From the NCBI RefSeq assembly GCF_000743355.1, contig NZ_JQEI01000025.1:1-64000 (forward strand): a stretch of 64,000 bases of DNA. Direction: 5' to 3'. Of the stretch, positions 29,736 to 40,691 are shown one piece after another (position 1 is the first letter of the stretch; each line of letters opens with the position of its first letter). The notes beneath the pieces were generated by a model. The model had not been told where the DNA came from and made no database searches. It saw only the letters and a program-made list of their open reading frames with translations. The position numbers were made by a program, and so were the translations under genes. Origin of the DNA: Serratia sp. Ag1 (GTDB lineage Bacteria > Pseudomonadota > Gammaproteobacteria > Enterobacterales > Enterobacteriaceae).

Positions 29736-31064
29736 TTACTGCTGCTGTTGTTTGACGCTGTAGTTCTGTTCTTTTAGTTCCTTACGGTAGGTGGCGGCTT
29801 CTTTGCTGTCAATGTCCTGCGCCAATTTACGCTGTTTCTCCGTGCTCTCTCTGACTTTGCTCTCTGCTACCGGGCTGGAGAATGACATACCGCTAAGCTT
29901 AGAGGCGTTGGATTCCAGCACTTTCTTGGCTTCATCTTTGCGGCCTGCATCGATTAACCGGATGGCTTCATCATTGGCCAGCGCTGTTTTCTGAATCTCT
30001 GACTCGGCCACCACTTCCTGCTGCACGGCATCTCTGACTTTCGCCGCTGACTGGCTGTAGCTGACGGTTACCCGTTCGTTAACCTGATCCTGTTGCTTGC
30101 TGCTGAGGTTCAGGTAGCTGACGCTGACATCGGCCAGGTTTTTTTGCTGCTTGTCCGTGCCTTGTGCTGGAATCACCTCCAGCAGAACATATTTCTCCTG
30201 ATTGGAGTAAAGCTGGTTCAGTTTAACGTTAACCACATTGCCGGAAATTTCACCATCACGCCCAAGCAGCCGTACCGGTTTTACCCGATCGCCAGTTTTT
30301 ATCTGGACGATAACATCCTGTGCGACCACGGACATCACATCCTGAAACTCCTTGGTAAAGGCGGTTTCCAGATCGGCAGAGCTGGCAACAAAAGCATGGT
30401 TGCCGTCGCTGTAACCGGCGATAGCGGTCATTAAATCTTCGTTATAATCATTGCCCAGCCCGATGGTGGTGATGGCAATCCCTTGTTTGGCTGCGATGCG
30501 TGCCAACTCGGCGAGCTCACTGATCGAGGTGGGGCCGACATTCGCCTGGCCATCAGAAAGCAGGATGATACGGTTTACTTGCTCATTATTCAGGTGCTTG
30601 CCTACCTGACCAATGCCTTTGCTGACACCGGCAAACAGCGCGGTCATGCCTTGCGGGCGAATATGCTGCTGAATGCTGGCGATCAGCGCCGGTTTGTTGC
30701 TGACTTTAGTGGCAGGGATAATCACTTCGGCGCTGTTATCGTAGGCAACCACCGACAGAGTGTCCGTCGGGTTGAGCATATTTACCGCCAGAATCGCCGC
30801 TTCCCGGGCTTTTTCGATACGATCGCCGCTCATTGAGGTGGAACGATCGATCACCAGCGCCAGGTTGATAGGGCTGCGGCGTTGGCTATCAAGATTGAAG
30901 CCAGTCAGGGAAACCTTCAGATAGTTTTTATCTTCACTGTTCACCAGCATGACTGGGGCGGCGAGCTCTGACTTAACGCTGACCACCGGGGATGCCGTTT
31001 TTGCCAGACCGAACAGTGGGAACAGGGCGAGTGCCAATAGGGTTGCTGCCTGTTTTATTTTCAT
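29736..31064 (-). CDS. Exported von Willebrand factor A domain protein
   Basis: A 442-aa protein with a Sec signal peptide (residues 1-21, ending GLA|KTAS). The VWA domain at ~65-245 has a full metal-binding MIDAS: Asp73-x-Ser75-x-Ser77 in DRSTSMSG, Thr141 in GMTALFAG and Asp171 in LLSDGQANVG. A beta-rich region follows and the last ~90 residues are charged and helical (likely coiled coil, ending YSVKQQQQ). No TM anchor or lipobox is seen, so it should be periplasmic. As first gene ahead of the kinase it is a candidate sensory partner or output of the system. Confidence 0.88.
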   Translation of the reverse strand: MKIKQAATLLALALFPLFGLAKTASPVVSVKSELAAPVMLVNSEDKNYLKVSLTGFNLDSQRRSPINLALVIDRSTSMSGDRIEKAREAAILAVNMLNPTDTLSVVAYDNSAEVIIPATKVSNKPALIASIQQHIRPQGMTALFAGVSKGIGQVGKHLNNEQVNRIILLSDGQANVGPTSISELAELARIAAKQGIAITTIGLGNDYNEDLMTAIAGYSDGNHAFVASSADLETAFTKEFQDVMSVVAQDVIVQIKTGDRVKPVRLLGRDGEISGNVVNVKLNQLYSNQEKYVLLEVIPAQGTDKQQKNLADVSVSYLNLSSKQQDQVNERVTVSYSQSAAKVRDAVQQEVVAESEIQKTALANDEAIRLIDAGRKDEAKKVLESNASKLSGMSFSSPVAESKVRESTEKQRKLAQDIDSKEAATYRKELKEQNYSVKQQQQ

Positions 31065-31069
31065 GATAG

Positions 31070-31810
<741 letters not shown>

Positions 31811-33277
31811 TCAGTAATTCAGCGCCAGTTTTGCTTCTACCACCGGATAACCGAGTGCCAGTTCAGCCTGCTTTGCGGCATGCAGCGCTGCTTTCTTCTC
31901 TTTTTCCTGCAGATATCCCACTAAGCTGACCTGATAGCGGCGGATATTTTCCACGTAGTTATAGGCTTCGTGACCACGGGCATAGCCATAGGTCAGTAGG
32001 GGGATATAGCGTTTCTGGCTGAGCATGGGCAGGCGCTGTTTCACATCCACCCAGCGATCGGGATTACCTTGCTGATTTTTGGTTAGTTTGCGTGCGTCTA
32101 ACATATGGCCCCAGCCCATGTTATAGGCCGCCAGAGCAAACCAGATACGTTCGTCTTCCGGTACGCTGTCCGGCACTTTCTGCATCAGGCGCTGCAGATA
32201 AAGTGCGCCCCCCTGAATACTCTTTTCCGGATCGAGCCTGTCATTCACCCCCAGACCTTCTGCGGTAGCACGTGTCAGCATCATTAGCCCACGTACGCCT
32301 GTGGGGGAGGTGGCCTGCGGATTCCAGTGGGATTCCTGATAAGCCACCGCCGCCAACAGCCGCCAGTCGATCTCATTTTTATTGGCATGCTTTTCAAACA
32401 ACGCACGGAAGTTAGGTAACACCGAATCAATCGCCGACAGGAAGGTTTTGGTATCGACATAATCGAAGCTACCCACGTGACCAAGATATTTTTCTTCAAG
32501 CCGCGCCAGGGTACCGTCTTCCACTTTCTGGCTGTAAAAATCCAGCAGCGCGGCATACAAACTGTTATCCGTGCTGCGTTTCAGATACCACGTCACCGGT
32601 TCTTCATCGGTGATGTCAAACGCCACGGCCAGTTGTGGATGTATACGCTGTAGCAGAGCAATAGTCACGGAATCACCAATGGCGTAATCAAGCTTGCCAT
32701 CGGCGACTTGCTCCAGCAGCTCTTTGGAGGTGAGATCGCTCGATGCTTCCCAACTGAGAGTGGGGTATTTATTCTGCTTGAGCTGCTTCAGCGTGCTGAC
32801 GTGTGCTGAACCCGAAGTGACCGCCAACTTGCCTTTCATATCGGCAAAGGTTTTTGGCCGTGGAGTACCGAGCCGGTAAACCACCTGTTGGGAAACCGAA
32901 TAGTAAGCCGGGCCAGCGATGGCACGGTTAAGGCGCTCCGGGTTGTAAATCAGGCCTGCGGCCAGCAAATCGGCGTTGTCATCATCCAGATCGTCAAACA
33001 GATCGTTGATGTTCTGGTGTGGGATCACCACCAGCTTCACCCCAAGATAGTTGGCGAAGCTTTTTGCTAATTCATAATCCAGACCACTCGGCCCCTGTTT
33101 GGTGCTGAAATAGGTCAACGGCGAATTCAGCGTGCTGATCCGTAATTCTCCCCGTGACTTGATCGCTTCAAGTTGGCCGCCTAGGCCACCGCGCCAAGCG
33201 ATATTGGGCCACAGAGCCAGGGCCAGAAGCAAGGTGACGACACCGATTAGAATGTAGTTTATTTTTATTCGTTTCAA
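31811..33277 (-). CDS. mltF: Membrane-bound lytic murein transglycosylase F
   Basis: MltF (488 aa) cuts peptidoglycan glycan strands to 1,6-anhydroMurNAc products at the outer membrane. An N-terminal hydrophobic segment is followed by an ABC substrate-binding-like regulatory domain (~40-265, [19 protein letters not shown]) and a C-terminal lysozyme-like domain with the catalytic Glu in [20 protein letters not shown]. The order tadA-mltF-purL is as in E. coli. Its products feed the murQ pathway. Confidence 0.96.
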   Translation of the reverse strand: MKRIKINYILIGVVTLLLALALWPNIAWRGGLGGQLEAIKSRGELRISTLNSPLTYFSTKQGPSGLDYELAKSFANYLGVKLVVIPHQNINDLFDDLDDDNADLLAAGLIYNPERLNRAIAGPAYYSVSQQVVYRLGTPRPKTFADMKGKLAVTSGSAHVSTLKQLKQNKYPTLSWEASSDLTSKELLEQVADGKLDYAIGDSVTIALLQRIHPQLAVAFDITDEEPVTWYLKRSTDNSLYAALLDFYSQKVEDGTLARLEEKYLGHVGSFDYVDTKTFLSAIDSVLPNFRALFEKHANKNEIDWRLLAAVAYQESHWNPQATSPTGVRGLMMLTRATAEGLGVNDRLDPEKSIQGGALYLQRLMQKVPDSVPEDERIWFALAAYNMGWGHMLDARKLTKNQQGNPDRWVDVKQRLPMLSQKRYIPLLTYGYARGHEAYNYVENIRRYQVSLVGYLQEKEKKAALHAAKQAELALGYPVVEAKLALNY

Positions 33278-33442
33278 ATAGTTATCTCAAATAAATGCAC
33301 ACTTTCTGTTTACTGGATGCCAAGATTTATCATGGTTAAATCACCAGTGTCGGGGCATTTTGCGTAACAAAACGTCAAGGTGCAACTTTATTGACACGTT
33401 ATGACAAACCGATGGCGAAGAGCGCTTTTATCAATAATAGCT

Positions 33443-33458
33443 ACGCAAACGGTTTCGT
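33443..33458 (+). promoter_or_regulatory. PurR operator of purL
   Basis: ACGCAAACGGTTTCGT closely matches the PurR consensus ACGCAAACGTTTNCGT. It overlaps the expected -35 region of a promoter whose -10 box is TATAAT at 33476-33481. Confidence 0.88.
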
Positions 33459-33557
33459 CGGCGGCTCGTATTCTCTATAATGACGCGCGTTTTCCCCTGC
33501 TGTTGCGCCCAATGAAGTGCTGAAGTCAGTTGCTTCGAAGACGAGAGAACTTTGATT

Positions 33558-36500
33558 ATGGAAATATTGCGTGGCTCGCCCGCTTTGTCGGCTTTTCGTA
33601 TTACCAAACTGCTGTCCCGCTGCCAGGACGCTCAACTCCCGGTCAGTGATATTTACGCCGAATACGTCCACTTTGCCGATGTTAGTGCACCGCTGAGTGC
33701 CGAAGAGCATGCCAAGCTTCAGCGGTTGCTAAAATACGGCCCTTCTCTCGCTGAACATGCCCCGGAAGGCCGCCTGCTGTTGGTGACGCCGCGCCCAGGC
33801 ACCATTTCCCCCTGGTCTTCCAAAGCCACCGATATTGCGCATAATTGCGGCCTGGAGCAGGTGATTCGCCTTGAGCGCGGTTTGGCATTTTACGTCACCG
33901 CCCCGGCGCTGAATGAAGCCCAGTGGCAAACACTGGCCGCATTGCTGCACGATCGCATGATGGAAACCGTCTTCAGCGAGTTACAGCAGGCTGAAAAACT
34001 GTTTTCTCACCACCAGCCAACGCCTTATCAGACCGTTGATGTGCTGGGCCAAGGCCGCAGCGCATTGGAACAGGCCAACGTCAAACTCGGTCTGGCGCTG
34101 GCGCAGGACGAAATAGATTATCTGTTGAATGCGTTTACCGGTTTGGGGCGCAACCCAACGGATATCGAACTGTACATGTTTGCGCAGGCCAATTCTGAGC
34201 ACTGCCGTCACAAAATTTTCAATGCAGACTGGATCATTGATGGCGAACAGCAACCAAAGTCGCTGTTCAAAATGATCAAGAATACCTTCGAACAGACGCC
34301 GGACTACGTGCTTTCCGCCTATAAAGATAACGCCGCCGTGATGGAAGGTTCGCAGGTTGGCCGTTTCTTTGCTGCGCCGGAAAACGGTGTCTATGACTAT
34401 CATCAGGAAGATGCACATATCCTGATGAAAGTGGAAACGCACAACCACCCGACGGCGATCTCTCCTTGGCCGGGTGCTGCTACCGGTTCCGGTGGCGAGA
34501 TCCGTGACGAAGGGGCTACTGGCCGTGGCGCGAAGCCGAAAGCTGGCCTGGTAGGCTTCTCGGTATCCAACCTGCGTATCCCAGGTTTTGAACAGCCGTG
34601 GGAACAGGATTTTGGTAAGCCGGATCGCATCGTCACCGCGCTGGATATCATGACCGAAGGCCCGTTGGGGGGCGCTGCGTTCAACAACGAATTTGGTCGC
34701 CCGGCGCTGCTGGGGTACTTCCGTACTTATGAAGAGCGCGTCAACAGCCATAACGGCGTTGAGCTGCGCGGTTATCACAAACCGATCATGCTGGCAGGGG
34801 GGCTGGGTAACATCCGCGCCGATCACGTGCAGAAGGGCGAAATTACCGTGGGTGCCAAACTGGTGGTGCTCGGTGGCCCGGCGATGAATATCGGTTTGGG
34901 CGGTGGTGCAGCTTCTTCCATGGCATCCGGCCAGTCCGATGCCGATCTGGACTTTGCCTCGGTACAGCGCGACAACCCGGAGATGGAGCGCCGTTGCCAG
35001 GAAGTGATCGACCGTTGCTGGCAGTTGGGCGATCACAACCCGATTCTGTTTATCCACGATGTGGGAGCGGGTGGCCTGTCGAATGCGATGCCGGAACTGG
35101 TGAGCGACGGTGGCCGTGGTGGCCGTTTCGAACTGCGTGACATCCTCAATGATGAGCCGGGTATGAGCCCGCTTGAAGTGTGGTGTAACGAATCGCAGGA
35201 GCGTTACGTGCTGGCGGTGGCTCCAGAGCAACTGGCGCAGTTCGATGCCATTTGCCGCCGCGAACGTGCGCCCTATGCGGTGATCGGCGAAGCCACAGAA
35301 GAACTGCATCTGACGCTCAACGATCGCCACTTCGACAATCAGCCAATTGATATGCCGTTGGATGTGTTGTTGGGTAAAACACCTAAAATGACCCGCGACG
35401 TTCAGCGCCAGCAGGCTCAAGGTGAAGCACTGCAGCGTGCCGAGATCACCCTGGCCGAGGCGGTGAAACGCGTTCTGCATCTGCCTGCCGTGGCAGAGAA
35501 AACCTTCCTGATCACCATTGGTGACCGTACCGTGACCGGTATGGTGGCACGTGACCAGATGGTTGGCCCATGGCAGATCCCGGTGGCCGACTGCGCAGTC
35601 ACTACCGCCAGCCTGGACAGCTACTACGGCGAAGCGATGTCAATCGGCGAGCGCGCGCCTGTCGCGTTGTTGGACTTTGCCGCCTCTGCCCGCTTGGCCG
35701 TCGGTGAAGCGCTGACCAACCTGGCAGCTACCGAAATCGGTTCGTTGAAACGCGTGAAGCTTTCAGCTAACTGGATGGCGGCAGCAGGCCATCCCGGTGA
35801 AGATGCTGGCCTGTATGAAGCGGTAAAAGCCGTGGGTGAAGAGCTGTGCCCGGCATTGGGCATCACCATTCCGGTGGGCAAAGACTCAATGTCGATGAAA
35901 ACCCGCTGGCAGGAAGGTCATGAGCAACGCGAGATGACCTCACCGCTTTCGCTGGTGATCACCGCGTTTGCCCGTGTTGAAGATGTGCGCCATACCGTGA
36001 CGCCGCAACTGCGTACCGACAAAGGCGATACCGCGCTGCTGCTGATTGACTTGGGTAATGGCCACAACGCACTGGGGGCTACGGCCTTGGCACAGGTTTA
36101 TCGCCAACTGGGCGATAAACCAGCCGATGTACGCAATGTGGAGCAACTGGCTGGTTTCTTCAATGCGATGCAGCAACTGGTGGCGGATCGCGCGCTGCTG
36201 GCTTATCACGATCGTTCTGACGGTGGCTTGTTGGTGACGCTGGCAGAAATGGCTTTTGCTGGCCACTGTGGTGTGAAGGTTGATATTCAGTCCTTGGGTG
36301 ACGATGCGCTGGCTGCCTTATTTAATGAGGAGCTCGGTGCGGTGATTCAGGTTTCCAGCACGCAATTGGCTGCCGTGCAGCAGGTGTTTGCCGATCATGG
36401 CCTGACCAACAATGTGCACCCTATTGGCAGTGTGCAGAGTGGCGATCGCTTTGAGATCGCCAGTGCAGGCAAACTGGTGTATAGCGAAAACCGCAATACG

Positions 36501-37448
36501 CTGCGCACCTGGTGGGCTGAAACCACTTGGCAGATGCAGCGCCTGCGTGATAACCCAGAATGTGCCGATCAGGAACACCAGGCCAAACAGGATGTTCGCG
36601 ATCCTGGTCTGAACGTCAAGCTGACCTTCGCACCGGATGAAGATATTGCCGCGCCTTACATCGCCAAGGGTGTACGTCCGAAAGTGGCCGTGTTGCGTGA
36701 GCAGGGGGTTAACTCTCACGTTGAGATGGCGGCCGCGTTCCACCGTGCCGGTTTTGATGCGGTTGATGTGCACATGAGCGATCTGCTGACAGGGCGCCTC
36801 GATTTGCAGGGTTTCCACACGTTGGTCGCCTGTGGGGGCTTCTCCTACGGTGATGTGTTGGGGGCTGGTGAGGGTTGGGCAAAGTCAATTCTGTTCAACG
36901 AGCGTGTACGCAATGAGTTTGCAGAGTTCTTCTTGCGGCCACAAACGTTGGCGTTAGGTGTCTGTAACGGTTGCCAGATGATGTCTAACCTGCGTGAGCT
37001 GATTCCAGGGGCTGAGCACTGGCCGCGCTTTGTGCGTAACCTGTCGGAGCGCTTTGAAGCCCGTTTCAGTCTGGTGGAAGTTGCTGCCAGCCCGTCACTG
37101 TTTATGCAGGGTATGGCGGGTTCACGTATGCCAATTGCGGTTTCTCATGGCGAAGGCTACGTGGAAGTGCGCGATGCGGCACATCTGGCGGCGTTGGAAC
37201 ATCATGGCCTGGTTGCGCTACGCTTTGTGGATAATGCTGGCCAGGTCACTGAGGCTTATCCGGCGAACCCGAACGGCTCGCCAAACGGGATCACCGCAGT
37301 GACCAGCAGCGATGGCCGCGCTACCGTGATGATGCCGCACCCTGAAAGGGTCTTCCGTACGGTAAGCAATTCCTGGCACCCGGAAGAGTGGGGCGAGGAT
37401 AGCCCTTGGATGCGTATGTTCCGCAATGCGCGTAAACAACTGGGCTGA
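33558..37448 (+). CDS. purL: Phosphoribosylformylglycinamidine synthase
   Basis: PurL (1296 aa) converts FGAR to FGAM with glutamine and ATP in purine synthesis. It is the large single-chain form: N-terminal domain, two AIR-synthase-like halves ([30 protein letters not shown] region) and a C-terminal glutamine amidotransferase with the Cys in [11 protein letters not shown] and the His in PHPERVF. The ATG at 33558 gives the E. coli-like start [13 protein letters not shown]. PurR control is visible upstream. A terminator follows. Confidence 0.98.
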   Translation: MEILRGSPALSAFRITKLLSRCQDAQLPVSDIYAEYVHFADVSAPLSAEEHAKLQRLLKYGPSLAEHAPEGRLLLVTPRPGTISPWSSKATDIAHNCGLEQVIRLERGLAFYVTAPALNEAQWQTLAALLHDRMMETVFSELQQAEKLFSHHQPTPYQTVDVLGQGRSALEQANVKLGLALAQDEIDYLLNAFTGLGRNPTDIELYMFAQANSEHCRHKIFNADWIIDGEQQPKSLFKMIKNTFEQTPDYVLSAYKDNAAVMEGSQVGRFFAAPENGVYDYHQEDAHILMKVETHNHPTAISPWPGAATGSGGEIRDEGATGRGAKPKAGLVGFSVSNLRIPGFEQPWEQDFGKPDRIVTALDIMTEGPLGGAAFNNEFGRPALLGYFRTYEERVNSHNGVELRGYHKPIMLAGGLGNIRADHVQKGEITVGAKLVVLGGPAMNIGLGGGAASSMASGQSDADLDFASVQRDNPEMERRCQEVIDRCWQLGDHNPILFIHDVGAGGLSNAMPELVSDGGRGGRFELRDILNDEPGMSPLEVWCNESQERYVLAVAPEQLAQFDAICRRERAPYAVIGEATEELHLTLNDRHFDNQPIDMPLDVLLGKTPKMTRDVQRQQAQGEALQRAEITLAEAVKRVLHLPAVAEKTFLITIGDRTVTGMVARDQMVGPWQIPVADCAVTTASLDSYYGEAMSIGERAPVALLDFAASARLAVGEALTNLAATEIGSLKRVKLSANWMAAAGHPGEDAGLYEAVKAVGEELCPALGITIPVGKDSMSMKTRWQEGHEQREMTSPLSLVITAFARVEDVRHTVTPQLRTDKGDTALLLIDLGNGHNALGATALAQVYRQLGDKPADVRNVEQLAGFFNAMQQLVADRALLAYHDRSDGGLLVTLAEMAFAGHCGVKVDIQSLGDDALAALFNEELGAVIQVSSTQLAAVQQVFADHGLTNNVHPIGSVQSGDRFEIASAGKLVYSENRNTLRTWWAETTWQMQRLRDNPECADQEHQAKQDVRDPGLNVKLTFAPDEDIAAPYIAKGVRPKVAVLREQGVNSHVEMAAAFHRAGFDAVDVHMSDLLTGRLDLQGFHTLVACGGFSYGDVLGAGEGWAKSILFNERVRNEFAEFFLRPQTLALGVCNGCQMMSNLRELIPGAEHWPRFVRNLSERFEARFSLVEVAASPSLFMQGMAGSRMPIAVSHGEGYVEVRDAAHLAALEHHGLVALRFVDNAGQVTEAYPANPNGSPNGITAVTSSDGRATVMMPHPERVFRTVSNSWHPEEWGEDSPWMRMFRNARKQLG

Positions 37449-37483
37449 TTGATGCGGTCTGCTTGATGCATCATTATTATCTG

Positions 37484-37508
37484 GGGCGCAAAATGTTGCG
37501 CCCTTTTT
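37484..37508 (+). terminator. Terminator after purL
   Basis: Stem GGGCGCAA / TTGCGCCC with a 4-base loop (37484-37503) is followed by T5. Confidence 0.92.
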
Positions 37509-37539
37509 ATTTCTTTATATTTTAGTGAGTTAGGGTTTG

Positions 37540-37652
37540 TGTCGGCTTTTTGCGACAAACGCTATATTGGGTGTCTCTAAAAGGAGACGTGTAACTTATT
37601 GATTTTATTGATGAGTAAATATGTAGGGATAAGTTGTCGGCATTTGGCGACG
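37540..37652 (+). promoter_or_regulatory. Three GlrR binding sites upstream of glmY
   Basis: Three TGTC-N10-GAC(A/G) sites are seen: 37540-37557 (TGTC..GACA, perfect), 37572-37589 (TGTC..GACG) and 37635-37652 (TGTC..GACG). They match the sites known for GlrR (QseF) at glmY in E. coli and lie 110-220 bp upstream of the sigma-54 promoter, a normal distance for an enhancer-binding protein. Confidence 0.9.
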
Positions 37653-37728
37653 GTGTGGCGGATTATCTCCCATCAGGTATAACTCAAAATGGTAATTCCA
37701 AATGAGTTATTATTAAAAATAACAATAA

Positions 37729-37741
37729 AATCAATTCATTA
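37729..37741 (+). promoter_or_regulatory. IHF site between GlrR boxes and glmY promoter
   Basis: AATCAATTCATTA is an exact match to the IHF consensus WATCAA-N4-TTR. It sits between the GlrR boxes and the sigma-54 promoter, where IHF would bend DNA to bring them together. Confidence 0.78.
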
Positions 37742-37759
37742 AAAATAAACCATCAAGGT

Positions 37760-37774
37760 TGGCATGAGTAGTGC
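37760..37774 (+). promoter_or_regulatory. Sigma-54 promoter of glmY
   Basis: TGGCATGAGTAGTGC keeps the invariant GG (-24) and GC (-12) with correct spacing to the consensus TGGCACG-N4-TTGC. The predicted start at about 37787 coincides with the start of the GlmY homology. Confidence 0.88.
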
Positions 37775-37786
37775 ATTATATTACTC

Positions 37787-38000
37787 AGTTGCTCATTCAA
37801 CTTTTTATGATGGCCCCGTATTTAGACGGAATTATGCCTCATAAGCCTCCGAATGATGCCAAAGAAATGGTGCCTATCGTCCAACTACATCGATAACAGA
37901 CGCGTAAGCGGCTTTATCAAGCATCGGACGACACGTTGAGTGAGGCACCGCCTTGTATCCAACTGTGATGATGTGTTCATCAATTCCGGATACTTAAGGA
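37787..38000 (+). ncRNA. glmY: Small regulatory RNA GlmY
   Basis: GlmY binds the adapter RapZ and so protects GlmZ, which activates glmS translation for glucosamine-6-phosphate synthesis. The RNA begins AGTTGCTCATTCAAC and keeps blocks seen in the GlmY/GlmZ family: GCCTCATAAGCCTCCGAATG, ATCGTCCA, ACAGACGCGTAAGCGGCTTT and GTTGAGTGAGGCACCGCCTT (the last two with changes). The location between purL and glrK and the sigma-54 promoter with GlrR sites are as in E. coli. The 3' end is not clear: no strong T-tract hairpin lies at the expected length, so 38000 is approximate. Confidence 0.82.
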
Positions 38001-38363
38001 TGCTATTCGTCCTATTCGATGCCAGCTTTGTGCTACATCACCCTGGGGACGAGGTTTAAGGGCATCCACATATCTCATTGCGATGGGGCATTTTGCCCCA
38101 GCGTCAATGTTAAAAGCCCTTCAGGCCAGCGTCATTCTGTGTTTTTCATGTCGCAACAGAAGCGCTCATTCGTTCTTGGTAAGTTCTCCCCATCTCTTCT
38201 CTTGCTCCCTGCGTTCACCATCATTGCTTTTTTGATGATTTTTATAAATTCGTTTCTTATGTGCTAAACGGCCACTTTGCGTGCCGGATCGCGGATTATC
38301 CTTTATCGGGCTTTTTTCTCCTCGTCGAGTCAGTTAGCATCAATGCAGACTAAAGATAATGAG
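38001..38363 (+). other. glmY-glrK gap with a short hydrophobic frame
   Basis: This stretch has a 7-bp hairpin TGGGGCA/TGCCCCA (38084-38100) without a T tract. A 39-codon frame at 38148-38267 (MSQQKRSFVLGKFSPSLLLL, then a second hydrophobic half) looks like a single membrane span, but no ribosome binding site is visible. It could be a small membrane protein, a remnant or chance in T-rich DNA. No other gene is supported. Confidence 0.35.
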
Positions 38364-39800
38364 ATGATTTCTTTGAAAAGATGGCGTTTATTCCCACGTT
38401 CGTTGCGTCAATTGGTGCTGATGGCGTTTCTGTTGGTGCTGCTCCCCTTGCTGGTACTGGCTTATCAGGCCTATCAGAGCCTGGATCATCTCAGCGCGCA
38501 GGCGGCAGATATCAACCGAACGACGCTGGTGGATGCCCGGCGCAGCGAAGCGATGACCAGCATGGCGCTGGAAATGGAACGCAGCTATCGCCAGTATTGC
38601 GTTCTGGTCGATCCTACTTTAGAGCGGCTTTATCAGAACCAGCGCAAACAATATTCCCAGATGCTGGACTCCCATGCGCCGATCTTACCCGATGAGCGTT
38701 ACTACCAGACATTGCGCGATCTGCTCACTCAGCTTGCGACTATCAAGTGCCAGAGCAGCGGCCCGGATAAAGACTCCTCACTGTTGCTGGAGTCGTTCTC
38801 CCGTTCCAATGCAGAAATGGTTCAGGCTACGCGTAGCGTTATCTTCTCTCGAGGTCAGCAGTTGCAACAGGCGATTGCCGAGCGTGGTCAGTTTTTTGGC
38901 TGGCAGGCACTGTTACTGTTTTTGGTCAGCGTGATGTTGGTGGTGCTGTTTACCCGCATGATTATCGGGCCGGTCAAGGCGGTTGAGCGTATGATTAACC
39001 GCTTGGGCGAAGGGCGGCCAATCGGTATGACGGCTTCTTTCAAAGGTCCGCGAGAGCTACGCTCGTTGGCGCAACGCATTATCTGGCTGAGTGAGCGTTT
39101 GGCATGGCTGGAATCGCAACGGCATGAGTTCCTGCGCCACATTTCCCACGAGTTGAAAACGCCGTTGGCCAGTATGCGGGAAGGTACCGAACTGCTGGCT
39201 GATGAAGTGGCAGGCCCGTTGACCTCCGATCAAAAAGAGGTGGTAGCGATCCTCGATCAAAGTAGCCGCCACCTGCAGCAATTGATTGAGCAATTGCTGG
39301 ATTACAACCGCAAATTGGCCGATGGCCCGTCGGAACATGAGAATGTCGAGCTGGAAGAACTGGTGGATATGGTGGTTGCCGCCCACAGTTTGCCTGCTCG
39401 AGCTAAAATGATCCGCACCGAGGTGAAGCTTGATGCGGAAATCTGTTGGGCACAACCTACGCTATTGATGCGTGTACTGGATAATCTCTACTCCAATGCG
39501 GTGCACTACGGCGAGGAATCCGGTAACATTTGGATCCGCAGTCGCCAGGTTGGGCAACGGGTGCAGATTGACGTCGCCAATACTGGTACGCCAATCCCCG
39601 AAACGGAACATACCATGATTTTTGAGCCTTTTTTCCAGGGCAGTCACCAGCGAAAAGGGGCGGTAAAAGGAAGCGGGCTGGGGCTGAGTATTGCTCAGGA
39701 TTGTATCCGCCGTATGCGCGGAGAGTTGAAACTGGTCAACGTTGCTGACGCTGATGTCTGTTTCCGAATTGAATTGCCATTAACCGCCGAGAATGAATAA
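38364..39800 (+). CDS. glrK: Sensor histidine kinase GlrK (QseE)
   Basis: GlrK (about 478 aa) phosphorylates GlrR. Near the N-terminus FPRSLRQLVLMAFLLVLLP is the first membrane span; a periplasmic part with MERSYRQYCVLVDPTLERLY follows, then a second span (ALLLFLVSVMLVVLFTRMII), a HAMP region, HisKA with FLRHISHELKTPLASMREG and HATPase with GSGLGLSIAQDC. The start is uncertain: ATG at 38364 (MISLKRW) is closest to the E. coli start, with ATG 38343 also possible. It heads glrK-qseG-glrR. Confidence 0.95.
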   Translation: MISLKRWRLFPRSLRQLVLMAFLLVLLPLLVLAYQAYQSLDHLSAQAADINRTTLVDARRSEAMTSMALEMERSYRQYCVLVDPTLERLYQNQRKQYSQMLDSHAPILPDERYYQTLRDLLTQLATIKCQSSGPDKDSSLLLESFSRSNAEMVQATRSVIFSRGQQLQQAIAERGQFFGWQALLLFLVSVMLVVLFTRMIIGPVKAVERMINRLGEGRPIGMTASFKGPRELRSLAQRIIWLSERLAWLESQRHEFLRHISHELKTPLASMREGTELLADEVAGPLTSDQKEVVAILDQSSRHLQQLIEQLLDYNRKLADGPSEHENVELEELVDMVVAAHSLPARAKMIRTEVKLDAEICWAQPTLLMRVLDNLYSNAVHYGEESGNIWIRSRQVGQRVQIDVANTGTPIPETEHTMIFEPFFQGSHQRKGAVKGSGLGLSIAQDCIRRMRGELKLVNVADADVCFRIELPLTAENE

Positions 39801-39803
39801 ATA

Positions 39804-40691
39804 ATGTATATATGGTCTAAACGCGCTCGTTTACCACAGACCGAAGGTTCACCACGTATTTTTCAACGTGCACCGCTCGGCAAGCGCCCGTTTTCTTTTT
39901 TGGGCCCACTGCTTTTTGCCCCGCTCCTGCTTGCGGGGTGTGTTGATCGTGCCGTCAGTAGTGATTTAGCTCTACAGCAGCAAGAATCTATTCCAGATAT
40001 TAAAGTCGTCGATTACCGCATCGCACCTTGCGAAACGTTGTTACCACTTGATGATAAAGAAATACTGGAAAACCCTCTCTACTGGCTGCGAGTCATGGAT
40101 TGTGCCGATCGTATTGGTTCCACGCAGGCTCGTGCCTTGGTGAAAACGCTGCCGGGCAGCAGCTGGCAAGGCGTTTTCAAACAAAGCATTCTGCTGGGCA
40201 GCGCTGAGCCGACCTCGGCTGAACGCCGCCAGATTATCGATCGTCTCAATAGTTATCGCCTCGAGTTTCCTAGCTCATTGCGCCCATTGCTACAGCTGTG
40301 GCGTCAGCAACAGGCCCTGCAGATTTCATTGTTTGACGAGCGGGCTCGCTACCAGCATCTACAGGAAAGCTCAGATAGCCAGATCGACTTACTGCGCCAG
40401 AGCCAGGCTCATTTGCAGAACCAATTGCAGGAGACGTCTCGCAAACTGGAGACCCTGACCGATATTGAGCGCCAGCTTTCCTCGCGTAAGCAAATGCAGG
40501 GCGAAATCCCTGAAAGTGGCACAGCCCAGCCAAAGGTGGATGCTGCAGGCAAAAATACGGCATCCCCGGCAAAAGCTAAAGACGCTGAGCCGGAGCCTGC
40601 CCACGAGACAGAGAAAGGGACGGCTGTCCCGGTAGAACCAGAAGAGAGCGATACACCGCCACCCGCTCATAAGGAGTCTAAAGCGCAATGA
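39804..40691 (+). CDS. qseG: Outer membrane lipoprotein QseG
   Basis: QseG (295 aa) is a lipoprotein that contacts GlrK and modulates its activity. The lipobox LLAGC ends at Cys46, after an unusually long basic N-terminal stretch, so the true start may be internal. The body has NPLYWLRVMDCADRIG, a coiled coil (LRQSQAHLQNQLQETSRKLE) and a Pro/Glu-rich tail of ~60 residues. It begins 3 bp after glrK and overlaps glrR by 4 bp. Confidence 0.93.
   Translation: MYIWSKRARLPQTEGSPRIFQRAPLGKRPFSFLGPLLFAPLLLAGCVDRAVSSDLALQQQESIPDIKVVDYRIAPCETLLPLDDKEILENPLYWLRVMDCADRIGSTQARALVKTLPGSSWQGVFKQSILLGSAEPTSAERRQIIDRLNSYRLEFPSSLRPLLQLWRQQQALQISLFDERARYQHLQESSDSQIDLLRQSQAHLQNQLQETSRKLETLTDIERQLSSRKQMQGEIPESGTAQPKVDAAGKNTASPAKAKDAEPEPAHETEKGTAVPVEPEESDTPPPAHKESKAQ

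Noticed and set aside
33981-35480. A 499-codon antisense frame inside purL
   Set aside because: It lies fully inside a highly conserved gene and its composition is that of a shadow frame; long antisense frames are common in GC-rich codon-biased genes.
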